Shown: in pieces, positions 1 to 6,661 of the stretch | Layout: the number at the start of each line of letters is the position of its first letter | Position numbering within the stretch: the first letter of the stretch is position 1 | DNA from: JBEKHI01 sp050012355 | GTDB lineage: Bacteria > Actinomycetota > Actinomycetes > Streptosporangiales > Streptosporangiaceae | Assembly (NCBI GenBank): GCA_050012355.1 | Contig: JBEKHI010000071.1 | Location: forward strand, 1-25,418 | DNA: 25,418 nt | Reading direction: 5' to 3' | Notes under the pieces: generated by a model | Told to the model about the DNA's origin: nothing | What the model saw: only the letters and a program-made list of their open reading frames with translations | The model's database searches: none | Program-made: the position numbers and the translations under genes

Positions 1-83
1 GAGAGGAGTTTCCCGGTGACCCCGGCCGCCGCTGCCGCCCCGGCCGTCGCGACACCGGCCGAGATGAAGCGGCGTCGTCTCAC
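1..83 (-). CDS. Molybdopterin-dependent oxidoreductase catalytic chain, N-terminus only (runs off left edge)
   Basis: A GTG at 83-81 opens a frame that stays open to the window edge (27 codons). It starts V-R-R-R-R-F-I-S-A-G, followed by an Ala/Gly-rich hydrophobic stretch, which resembles a Tat-type or internal membrane segment. In many actinobacterial sulfite-oxidase-family proteins an RRxF-(L/I) stretch follows directly after the N-terminal membrane domain seen in the adjacent gene, so I infer this is the start of the catalytic part. The GTG overlaps the TGA of that gene as GTGA, which predicts translational coupling. The molybdopterin domain itself lies outside the window, so the family assignment rests on the neighbouring anchor and on this junction. 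Confidence 0.5.
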   Translation of the reverse strand, partial: MRRRRFISAGVATAGAAAAAGVTGKLL

Positions 84-784
84 CGGCGCAGCCCGGCGTA
101 GGAGGCGCGGATCAGCCACATCAGCACGGCGATCCCGGCGACGCCTCCGATGACGGAGGGTATGACGTCTATCGGGTGGCTCATCGGCCGGGTGATCACC
201 GCGAACGCGCTGAACACCGCGATCAGGATGATGCCGGTGACGCCGGCCGCGGGCTGCTTGACGGCGAGAACGCCGATGATCATCGCGACGACCGCGATCG
301 CGGCCGCCACGATCCCGAACGCCGCCGTGTTGTCGTTGCCGCCGAAGTGCTGTACCGCGAGATTCATCAGCGACTGCGGCACCCGGTTGACGAACGGTTC
401 GCCCACCGCGATGAGCGGCGAGGATTGCGGGCGGACGAACGCGGCCGCCAGGGTTGCCACGCCGACGGCCAGCGCGGCCGCGAGCAGCCCGGTCATCGCG
501 CCGACCAGCACGCCGGGCCGCCGGGGGCGCCAGGGCGGCTCGTCGGGAGTGGCTGTCGCGTACACGGGGTCGCTCATGACGGGCTGGGCGGCCCAGCCTC
601 GCGTCGGCGGGGCGGTCTGGGTCTGGTAGGCGCTCGCCTGATCGGCATAGCCGGCCTGTCGCTGGGGCCCGCTCGCCTGATCGGCATAGCCGGCCTGTCG
701 CGGGGGCCCGCTCGGCGGAGTGAACCACTGCGTACCGCCGTAGGCCGGAGGGCGCGGACTGCGGGGCGGTGCTTGGAAGCTCAT
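80..784 (-). CDS. Membrane-anchor domain of a molybdopterin-dependent oxidoreductase (split form)
   Basis: The 234-residue product has a Pro/Gln/Tyr-rich disordered N-terminus (about residues 1-85, with a 13-residue tandem repeat) and then four hydrophobic segments: GAMTGLLAAALAVGVATLAA, a block around GIVAAAIAVVAMIIGVLAV, TGIILIAVFSAFAVITRP and IGGVAGIAVLMWLIRASYAG. The loop with SSPLIAVGEPFVNRVPQSLM and the FG-x-ND motif match what I recall of the N-terminal membrane part of actinobacterial molybdopterin-dependent (sulfite-oxidase-like) proteins, which are normally one chain with the catalytic domain. Here the frame stops at LRR-TGA and the catalytic part begins in another frame at an overlapping GTGA. 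ATG 784 was chosen because AGGAG lies just upstream, although the spacing of one or two bases is unusually short. The ORF could be opened much further upstream, but that would run antisense into the next gene. Confidence 0.65.
   Translation of the reverse strand: MSFQAPPRSPRPPAYGGTQWFTPPSGPPRQAGYADQASGPQRQAGYADQASAYQTQTAPPTRGWAAQPVMSDPVYATATPDEPPWRPRRPGVLVGAMTGLLAAALAVGVATLAAAFVRPQSSPLIAVGEPFVNRVPQSLMNLAVQHFGGNDNTAAFGIVAAAIAVVAMIIGVLAVKQPAAGVTGIILIAVFSAFAVITRPMSHPIDVIPSVIGGVAGIAVLMWLIRASYAGLRR
632..709. repeat. 39-bp tandem duplication inside the membrane-anchor gene
   Basis: Two adjacent 39-bp units (632-670 and 671-709) differ at a single base, 663 against 702. They encode two copies of a 13-residue unit (G-P-Q/P-R-Q-A-G-Y-A-D-Q-A-S) in the disordered N-terminus. 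The near identity points to a recent in-frame duplication. Confidence 0.9.
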
Positions 785-834
785 ACTCCTATTTACGGAT
801 GTGGCTACCGGTCTCGCCTGGCCCTCTAACGCCC

Positions 835-851
835 GGTAAGCACGTGGTAAG
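835..851. promoter_or_regulatory. Direct repeat GGTAAG with 11-bp period in a divergent promoter region
   Basis: GGTAAG occurs at 835-840 and again at 846-851 (GGTAAGcacgtGGTAAG). One helical turn between half sites is typical for OmpR/PhoB-family response regulators. The site lies between the divergent molybdoenzyme anchor gene and the cNMP-binding protein gene. No experimental support is available; it is a candidate operator only. The rest of 785-998 holds no gene I can support. Confidence 0.35.
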
Positions 852-998
852 AAGTGTATTGAGAGTTTTCCACTTGCCTGCGCGTTTTGTCTCAATCGCG
901 TCATGCTAGAACTTTCCGGGCCGAAGCCGCACAGCGCCCGAAGGTGGAGGCGTAACCAGGGGGTTGGCGAAGGCAACGTGGAAGGGGGCGTCGCGAAC

Positions 999-2522
999 GT
1001 GGCGACTGACTCCGGTAATACATCTAGGGCCCGTCCGCAGACTGCGGACTGGCAAGGGTTCGCCGAGAGGCTGGCAGTGGCGGTGATGCCGGTGGTACCG
1101 GCGCTCGTCGCGCTGTCCATCGGACAGCTGATCGGCGGACCAGTCGGCTGCGTAATCGGCGGCCTCCTCGTGGTGATCGGGGCGCCGGTGCTGGCGTTCA
1201 CCCGTAACCAGATGGTTCTGACAGATTCCGGGCGCAAGCTCGCGACCACGGTGGCGGAGGTGATGTCGCTGAAGGACGCTGACGCCGAGGCGTTCACGAA
1301 ACCGCTCGCCGTGGTCGCGCGGAGCACGCGCCGGCCAGAGCGCGGGCCAGCGCGGGTGGAGACGGCGGATCGAGCGGTGAGATTCTGGGCGTCGCTGACG
1401 CCCGACGAGCGGTCGGCGCTGCGGGCGGTGGCCCGGCACCGCACATTCCTCGCTGGCCGGACGCTGTTCCGCGAGGCCGATCCGGCCCGGCACATCTACA
1501 TCATCCGCACCGGGCGAGTGCGCATCAGCGTCGCGCGCGGTGGTGGCGGCCGCCAGATCGCGATCCGCGGCCCCGGCGACGTCGTCGGCGAACGGGCGGC
1601 GCTGCAGGTGCAGCAACGTTCGGCGAGCGGAGTGGCGCTCACCAGGGTGCGCGCGCTCGTGGTGGCGACCGTCGACTTCGCGGAGTTCCTGCAACGGCAC
1701 CCGAGAGTGCTCGACGTGCTGGAGCGGCAAGTGTACGAGCGTCTCACCGAGGACCGCACACCGGCCGTCCGGCCACTGCACCTGCCCGATTCCGCGACCC
1801 GTTACGCGCGGGTGCCGGCCGCGACCGTTCCGGCCGGCGTGCCTTCCACGCCGGCACCGGCCGCGCCGTCACCGGCCACGCCAGCGGTGATCGGACCATA
1901 CTGGACGGGGCAGAACTGCACGATCTTCTTCGCGGATGTCGCCTCGTTCGGCAGCCGCGGCCGGATCGATCCTGACCGCCGCGCGATCCGCGACGCGCTG
2001 TACGCGATGCTGCGGGACGCGTTCGACTCCTCCGGCGTGGGCTGGTGCGATTGTCACCACGAGGATCGCGGTGACGGCGTGCTGGTCATCGTGCCGCCGG
2101 GCACGCCGACCAGCCTGCTGGTCGACCCGCTGACCGGTCGGCTGGCGGGTTCCCTCGCCGCGTACAACAAGCATGCCGACGGGTCGGCCAGGATGCAGCT
2201 CCGGGTGGCGCTGCACGTCGGGCCGGTGGTCTCGGACGCCGAGGGCGTATCAGGCGAGTCCATCATCCAGGCGGCCCGCATCCTGGAGGCGCCGGTGCTC
2301 AAGCGCGAGCTGGCCGCGACCGGCGCCGACCTCGGGGTGATCACCTCGTCGTTCGTCTACGACACGGTGATCAAGCACCTGCCGAGCTGCCAGCGGTCAG
2401 GTACGTACCGTCGGGTGCGGCTTCGGGTGAAGGAATCGGCACTGACGGCGTGGATGCAACTGACAGAACCGGCATCGCTGGCCGCGGCGCCAGCCGGTAG
2501 CCCAGCCGCTTCCGGTACCTGA
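999..2522 (+). CDS. Membrane protein with cNMP-binding (CRP-like) domain and degenerate nucleotide-cyclase domain
   Basis: The product is about 507 residues. Two hydrophobic helices (about residues 24-68) precede a CRP/FNR-type cyclic-nucleotide-binding domain (about 129-240: FLAGRTLFREADPARHIYII, then a glycine-rich turn and GPGDVVGERAAL). A Pro/Ala linker leads to a class III cyclase-like domain (about 305-485) with the metal-binding pattern FFADVASF and the EDRGDGVLVIVP hairpin. The expected transition-state Asn before AAR is replaced by Ile (S-I-I-Q-A-A-R), so cyclase activity is doubtful; from memory this change is shared by related actinobacterial proteins. I chose GTG 999 because GGAAGGGGG lies about 10 bases upstream. 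ATG 903 (539 residues) and GTG 978 are alternatives. The 3' end overlaps the convergent mannosyltransferase gene by 152 bp. The likely role is sensing a nucleotide at the membrane. Confidence 0.75.
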   Translation: MATDSGNTSRARPQTADWQGFAERLAVAVMPVVPALVALSIGQLIGGPVGCVIGGLLVVIGAPVLAFTRNQMVLTDSGRKLATTVAEVMSLKDADAEAFTKPLAVVARSTRRPERGPARVETADRAVRFWASLTPDERSALRAVARHRTFLAGRTLFREADPARHIYIIRTGRVRISVARGGGGRQIAIRGPGDVVGERAALQVQQRSASGVALTRVRALVVATVDFAEFLQRHPRVLDVLERQVYERLTEDRTPAVRPLHLPDSATRYARVPAATVPAGVPSTPAPAAPSPATPAVIGPYWTGQNCTIFFADVASFGSRGRIDPDRRAIRDALYAMLRDAFDSSGVGWCDCHHEDRGDGVLVIVPPGTPTSLLVDPLTGRLAGSLAAYNKHADGSARMQLRVALHVGPVVSDAEGVSGESIIQAARILEAPVLKRELAATGADLGVITSSFVYDTVIKHLPSCQRSGTYRRVRLRVKESALTAWMQLTEPASLAAAPAGSPAASGT

Positions 2523-3873
2523 TGTAGCAGCCTGCCAGCGCGATCGCCAGCCCGGCTCCGTAGCCAACCGCCTGCGGATCCGGCAAGGCAAGGGGCCCTG
2601 TGAGTGGCTCGGCGAATACATAAGCGCCTGCCGCGAGTCCGAGCCACTCGGGCTGCCCGTCCAGCACCACCAGCATTATCAGCAGCAATGAGTACCACTG
2701 GTAGAGCGGGGTGGTGACCGCCAGTGCGACTCCGGTCATGATCAGCGCCCCGTGCCAGGGCCGGTCCGGGTCGCTGTAGCGCAGCACCAGGTACGCGGTC
2801 GCCGCGATGATGAGCACCGCGACCCCGGTAGCGACCTTGTCCTTGAATACCAGGTCCAGCAGGCCGAACCGGGAGCCGTTGGTATAGCCCTCCTGCCGCA
2901 GGTATCCGGGCAGGAAACCGAGGATCCGGCCGCCCACCCGGATAGCGTGCGGCGTGTAGACCGTGATGATCGCGACCGCGGCGGACGCGAGCAGCAGGAA
3001 CCACCGGCGGCGGCGAAGGACGGCGGGAACCGCCAGAACTGGCGTCATCTTCGTCGCGATCGCCAAGCCGAGTACGACGCCGCCGAGCAGAGTACGGCCC
3101 CGGGTCCGGGTCCTGGCCAGGATCAGCAGCGCGAGCGCGGTGAGCATGACCGCCAGGATGTCGACGTGCGCGTTGTTGCCGGCCTCGAGCGCCACGGTGG
3201 GACACCACGCCCAGAGCGCCGTCCACCGGACGTCCTTGCCGAGCTTGGCGAGGCCGAACAGCAGGATGAGCGTGGTCGCGAGCGCGCACGCCGCGGCGGC
3301 GGCCTGGATGGGCGTGGTCGAGTTGTCCGCGGGCGCGGCAAGCTGCACAGCCAGGAAATACGCCTCCGCCACCGGCGGGTAGATCGTTGGCGCCCACACG
3401 CGGTTCATCCGGCTGCACCCGGCGATCTGGTCGTAGGCCGGGTCGGCGGCGTCCGTCGACGGTGTCACGCAGCCGCCATAATGACCCTTACCGGTGCTGC
3501 CGGACCACAGGAAGTCGTTCCGCAGGCTGACCAGTGCCTTGTCGCCGGGCGTGTACGCGTACGGGTCGATGCCGGCGGCCTGTACCCGGCCATCCCAGAT
3601 GTAGCGGTACAGGTCGCTGCTCTGATTGGGCGGCGCGGACAGCGCGGCTATCTGTACCGCGAACGCGCCGATCAGGATGAGCGGCAGCGCGAGGTGCACC
3701 GGCGTCTTGCGCAGCAGGTACGCCGCGACTCCGAACACCAGCCACGCGCCCGCGATGAGCGGCAGCGTCTGGATCCTGGCCGGATCGAGGCGCGGCTGCA
3801 CCAGCACCAGGATCAGCGCGGTCAGCGCGGCGAGACAGGCGGTGACAGCGGCAAACCGGATCCAGATTCTCAT
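2371..3873 (-). CDS. GT87/DUF2029-type integral-membrane mannosyltransferase
   Basis: This 500-residue polytopic protein has a strongly hydrophobic profile with roughly ten membrane segments. The sequence SSDLYRYIWDGRVQ followed by AGIDPYAYTP is a recognisable GT-C family loop (the Asp-containing first extracytoplasmic loop found in polyprenyl-phosphate-mannose-dependent transferases), and NNAHVDILAVM and IATKMTPVL also fit DUF2029/GT87. It probably transfers mannose or another hexose from a polyprenyl-phosphate donor on the outer face of the membrane. The ATG overlaps the stop of the upstream methyltransferase gene as ATGA, so the two are likely coupled. The last ~50 codons lie antisense to the 3' end of the cNMP-binding gene, and the final Pro/Ser-rich ~40 residues look like an unstructured extension. 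The acceptor is unknown. Confidence 0.8.
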   Translation of the reverse strand: MRIWIRFAAVTACLAALTALILVLVQPRLDPARIQTLPLIAGAWLVFGVAAYLLRKTPVHLALPLILIGAFAVQIAALSAPPNQSSDLYRYIWDGRVQAAGIDPYAYTPGDKALVSLRNDFLWSGSTGKGHYGGCVTPSTDAADPAYDQIAGCSRMNRVWAPTIYPPVAEAYFLAVQLAAPADNSTTPIQAAAAACALATTLILLFGLAKLGKDVRWTALWAWCPTVALEAGNNAHVDILAVMLTALALLILARTRTRGRTLLGGVVLGLAIATKMTPVLAVPAVLRRRRWFLLLASAAVAIITVYTPHAIRVGGRILGFLPGYLRQEGYTNGSRFGLLDLVFKDKVATGVAVLIIAATAYLVLRYSDPDRPWHGALIMTGVALAVTTPLYQWYSLLLIMLVVLDGQPEWLGLAAGAYVFAEPLTGPLALPDPQAVGYGAGLAIALAGCYIRYRKRLGYRLAPRPAMPVLSVASTPSVPIPSPEAAPDGTYLTAGSSAGA

Positions 3874-4556
3874 CCCTGCTCCAGTACTTCTTCGTCCATA
3901 ACGACGTTTTCCATTTCCTGCGGGTCCTCCGGGACCCCCACGGGGCTGAGGGCGGCGAACCAGCGGCCCTCGGCCTCCCAGCTCTCGGCGGTGGTCAGCC
4001 CGGCGCTGGCGGCCAAGTCCGTGATCTGGTCCGCGCCGACATAGGCCCACGGGAACCAGGGACTGACCGTGTCCGCGTGCCGCAGCCGCACCTGTTCCTT
4101 GCGCAGCGCGGCTCCGGGCGGCCGGACTTCCACGATCGCCTCCCCGCCCGGGATGAGCAGTTCCGCGACCCGGCGCAGCAACGCGACCGGATCGCCGCCG
4201 ATGCCGATGTTCCCGTCCGCCAGCAGCACGGTCACCCAGCGTCCGGTCCCTGGCACCTGGTCGAACACGTCGCGCAGTAGCGCGAGCGCGCCTGCCGACC
4301 TGGCCATCTGCACCGCGTAGGGGGTGATGTCGATGCCGAGCGCCGGGACGCCGCGTTCGGCGAGCGCGACGGTGAGCCGACCGGGGCCGGACCCGACGTC
4401 CAGTGTCGGGCCGTGACATCGATCGAGGATGGATGCATCACCGGGAGTGGAGTCGAGCCAGTCATCGACCGCGAGCCTGGTGCGGCTGCCGTCGATGTGC
4501 TCGATCTCCGGGCGTTCCTGCCCCGCCAGAGCGCGGGTATAGAGCTCCCCGATCAC
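3870..4556 (-). CDS. Class I SAM-dependent methyltransferase
   Basis: The product has 228 residues. Motif I is clear (TLDVGSGPGRL, about residues 51-61), followed by an acidic end of strand 2 (LGIDITPYAV) and a motif near 106-120 (VTVLLADGNIGIGGDP). A conserved downstream block reads IPGGEAIVEVRPPG. The GTG start at 4556 is supported by GAAGGGAGA about seven bases upstream. The gene is first in a two-gene unit with the mannosyltransferase (ATGA overlap) and diverges from the response regulator gene. The substrate is not visible; context suggests a sugar or a lipid-linked glycan intermediate. The C-terminus is acidic (DEEVLEQG). Confidence 0.82.
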   Translation of the reverse strand: MIGELYTRALAGQERPEIEHIDGSRTRLAVDDWLDSTPGDASILDRCHGPTLDVGSGPGRLTVALAERGVPALGIDITPYAVQMARSAGALALLRDVFDQVPGTGRWVTVLLADGNIGIGGDPVALLRRVAELLIPGGEAIVEVRPPGAALRKEQVRLRHADTVSPWFPWAYVGADQITDLAASAGLTTAESWEAEGRWFAALSPVGVPEDPQEMENVVMDEEVLEQG

Positions 4557-4730
4557 GCCCGGTCTCCCTTCAGCCGGCGTTCTATTGGACCCACACAGTT
4601 TTCACCCTGCACGTCAGGATCTGCCGTCATCGGGGGCCCTGCTAACTGAATCGTCACGTTGCTTACGTAATCATGACGAGTTTTCGATGATTGCTGGTCG
4701 TAGCGGTGCATAACCGTTTACCGTTTAAAC
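4557..4730. promoter_or_regulatory. Divergent promoter region, methyltransferase / response regulator
   Basis: This region holds no gene. It contains the 8-bp palindrome TTACGTAA (4663-4670) flanked by CGTCA (4652-4656) and TGACG (4674-4678), and a perfect 7-bp tandem repeat CCGTTTA at 4714-4727. The second repeat unit contributes to TACCGT (4719-4724), which sits six bases before the GTG of the response regulator gene. That is the usual place for a -10 element of a leaderless actinobacterial transcript, and no Shine-Dalgarno sequence is visible. I found no convincing -35. Confidence 0.4.
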
Positions 4731-5444
4731 GTGACCAATGCTGACCAGCCCGGGCGCATCGTAGTCGTCGACGACGACCCCACGGTGGCGGACGTTGTAG
4801 GTAGGTACCTGGTCCGTGATGGTCACACAGTGGAGTGTGTCCATGACGGCTACGAGGCCCTGAAGCGCATCGCGGAGGCGCCGCCTGATCTGGTGGTGCT
4901 GGATCTCATGCTGCCCGGAATGGACGGACTCGAGGTCTGCCGCCGGCTACGGGAACGCTGGCCGATCCCGGTGGTGATGCTGACCGCGCTCGGTGACGAG
5001 ACCGACCGCCTGGTGGGTTTCGAGACCGGCGCGGACGACTACGTGACTAAGCCATTCAGCCCGCGTGAGCTCGCGATGCGGGTCCGTTCGGTGCTGCGCC
5101 GGGCCAGGGGCGCCGGACTGCCGGACAAGCCCGACTCCGGCGTGATGGGCGACGGTGAGCTGGCGGTGGATCTGGCCGCGCACGAGGTGCGGGTCCGGGG
5201 CAAGCTGATCCAGCTGACCTCGCGCGAATACGACCTGCTGGTGTTCCTGCTGCGCAATCCGCGCAAGGCGTTCACCAGGGAGCAGTTGCTGAACGAGGTA
5301 TGGAGCTGGACATTCGGTGACACGTCGACGGTTACCGTTCACGTGCGCCGTCTGCGCGAGAAGCTTGAGTCCGATCCGACGCTGCCGCGACGCATCGTTA
5401 CCGTCTGGGGTGTCGGCTATCGCTATGAGCCGGAGGCAGCGTGA
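4731..5444 (+). CDS. OmpR/PhoB-family response regulator
   Basis: The 237-residue protein has a receiver domain with acidic pocket VVVDDDP (D14-D16), phosphoacceptor D58 in VVLDLMLPGMDG, T85 in MLTALGDE and K107 in VTKPFSP. A winged-helix DNA-binding domain follows (about 140-233: LTSREYDLLVFLLRNP, REQLLNEVW, TVTVHVRRLREKLE, VWGVGYRYE). All residues needed for phosphorylation are present. The GTG start has no Shine-Dalgarno sequence and is probably leaderless. The gene overlaps the histidine kinase gene by GTGA, so the two form a coupled two-component operon. Its likely targets are the divergent glycan-related operons on either side; this is inference from location and from repeats in those promoters. 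Confidence 0.93.
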   Translation: MTNADQPGRIVVVDDDPTVADVVGRYLVRDGHTVECVHDGYEALKRIAEAPPDLVVLDLMLPGMDGLEVCRRLRERWPIPVVMLTALGDETDRLVGFETGADDYVTKPFSPRELAMRVRSVLRRARGAGLPDKPDSGVMGDGELAVDLAAHEVRVRGKLIQLTSREYDLLVFLLRNPRKAFTREQLLNEVWSWTFGDTSTVTVHVRRLREKLESDPTLPRRIVTVWGVGYRYEPEAA

Positions 5445-6661
5445 ACATTCAGGTCTTCGACTATGTGCGGGTCTCCGACCTCGTGCATATCGCGATATGG
5501 GTAGTAGGTACCGTCCTGGTGGTCATGGGCGTCGGGTCGGTGCTGATGCGCATGACGGCCGGCCGGACCATGGGACTGACGCTGAAACTCAGCGCCGGCA
5601 TCACCGTCGTCACGACGATCCTCGCGACCGGCGAGATCGCGCGGCTGATGCTCAGCGCCGACGACCGCACGGTCATGTATGAGCTGCTGGCGATCGCGGC
5701 CGCGGCCGGGTTCACCGGCTCGATCTTTGCCGCCAGGACGCTGACCAGGGCCAGTCACGCGGTACTTGACTCGGTACGCGGGGTTGGGGACAGCGGCGTC
5801 TACATCGCGCCGGAGCGCGAGTTGCCGACCGAACTGGCGGAGATTTCCGACGCGCTGGAAACAGCCCACGAGCGGCTAGGGAAGTCACGCACCAGGGAAC
5901 GGGCACTCGAGGCGAGCCGCCGCGAGCTCGTCGCCTGGGTCAGCCACGACCTGCGTACCCCGCTCGCCGGACTCCGCGCGATGGCGGAGGCGCTGGAAGA
6001 CCAGGTCGTGACCGACCCGCGGACGGTGAACCAGTATCACTCGCAGATCCGCCGTGAGACCGACCGGCTATCCTCGATGATCGACGACCTGTTCGAGCTG
6101 TCCAGGATCCACGCGGGCACGCTCAGGCTGAACCGCCGGGTTACCGGCCTTGAGGAACTGGTCGCCGAGGTGGTGGCCTCCGCCGAGCCGGTCGCCCGTG
6201 CCAAGGGAATCAGGCTGAGTGGTTCGGCGGTGCGTGGCATGCCGGTCTTCATCGACCCGGCCGAGATGGGTCGCGCGGTGCGCAACCTGGTGATCAACGC
6301 CATCCGGCACACACCGCCCGAGGGCATGGTCGAGGTGGTCGGCGAGATCGTCAGCGGCAAGGCCTGCGTCAGCGTGACCGACGCCTGCGGCGGTATCCCG
6401 CCCGAGGATCTGCCTCGCGTGTTCGACGTGGCGTTCCGCGGCGAGAGCGCCCGCACCCCTGGTCCCCAGGAGGGTGCGGGTCTTGGCCTGTCCATCGCCC
6501 GTGGCATCGTCGAGGCGCACACCGGCCAGATCGCGGTTCGCAACGTCGGTCAGGGCTGCCAGTTCGTGATCCGTGTCCCGCTGGCAAGGCCGGCGGCTCC
6601 CGCGGTCACCCGCACGGCCACCGGCCCGCTGATAGCCGCCCCCGGCGGAGCCCGCCGCTAG
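5441..6661 (+). CDS. Sensor histidine kinase
   Basis: The 406-residue protein has three predicted membrane helices in the first ~100 residues (IAIWVVGTVLVVMGVGSVLM; LSAGITVVTTILATGEIA; ELLAIAAAAGFTGSIFAART) and only short loops, so it has no large extracellular sensor domain and may sense an intramembrane signal or a partner protein. A linker/HAMP-like helix leads to the H box SHDLRTPLAGL (H169), the N box NLVINAIRH (N286), the G1 box TDACGGIP and the G2 box GAGLGLSIARG. The GTG start overlaps the TGA of the response regulator. Its TAG overlaps the TAG of the convergent epimerase gene within the palindrome CTAG at 6658-6661. Confidence 0.93.
   Translation: MNIQVFDYVRVSDLVHIAIWVVGTVLVVMGVGSVLMRMTAGRTMGLTLKLSAGITVVTTILATGEIARLMLSADDRTVMYELLAIAAAAGFTGSIFAARTLTRASHAVLDSVRGVGDSGVYIAPERELPTELAEISDALETAHERLGKSRTRERALEASRRELVAWVSHDLRTPLAGLRAMAEALEDQVVTDPRTVNQYHSQIRRETDRLSSMIDDLFELSRIHAGTLRLNRRVTGLEELVAEVVASAEPVARAKGIRLSGSAVRGMPVFIDPAEMGRAVRNLVINAIRHTPPEGMVEVVGEIVSGKACVSVTDACGGIPPEDLPRVFDVAFRGESARTPGPQEGAGLGLSIARGIVEAHTGQIAVRNVGQGCQFVIRVPLARPAAPAVTRTATGPLIAAPGGARR

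Noticed and set aside
785..1495. In-frame upstream extension of the membrane-anchor ORF to 1495
   Set aside because: It runs antisense through the conserved cNMP-binding gene and has no domain content; AGGAG lies immediately before ATG 784.
2752..4044. 430-codon plus-strand open frame
   Set aside because: It is antisense to the mannosyltransferase and methyltransferase genes, with shadow-type composition and no motif.
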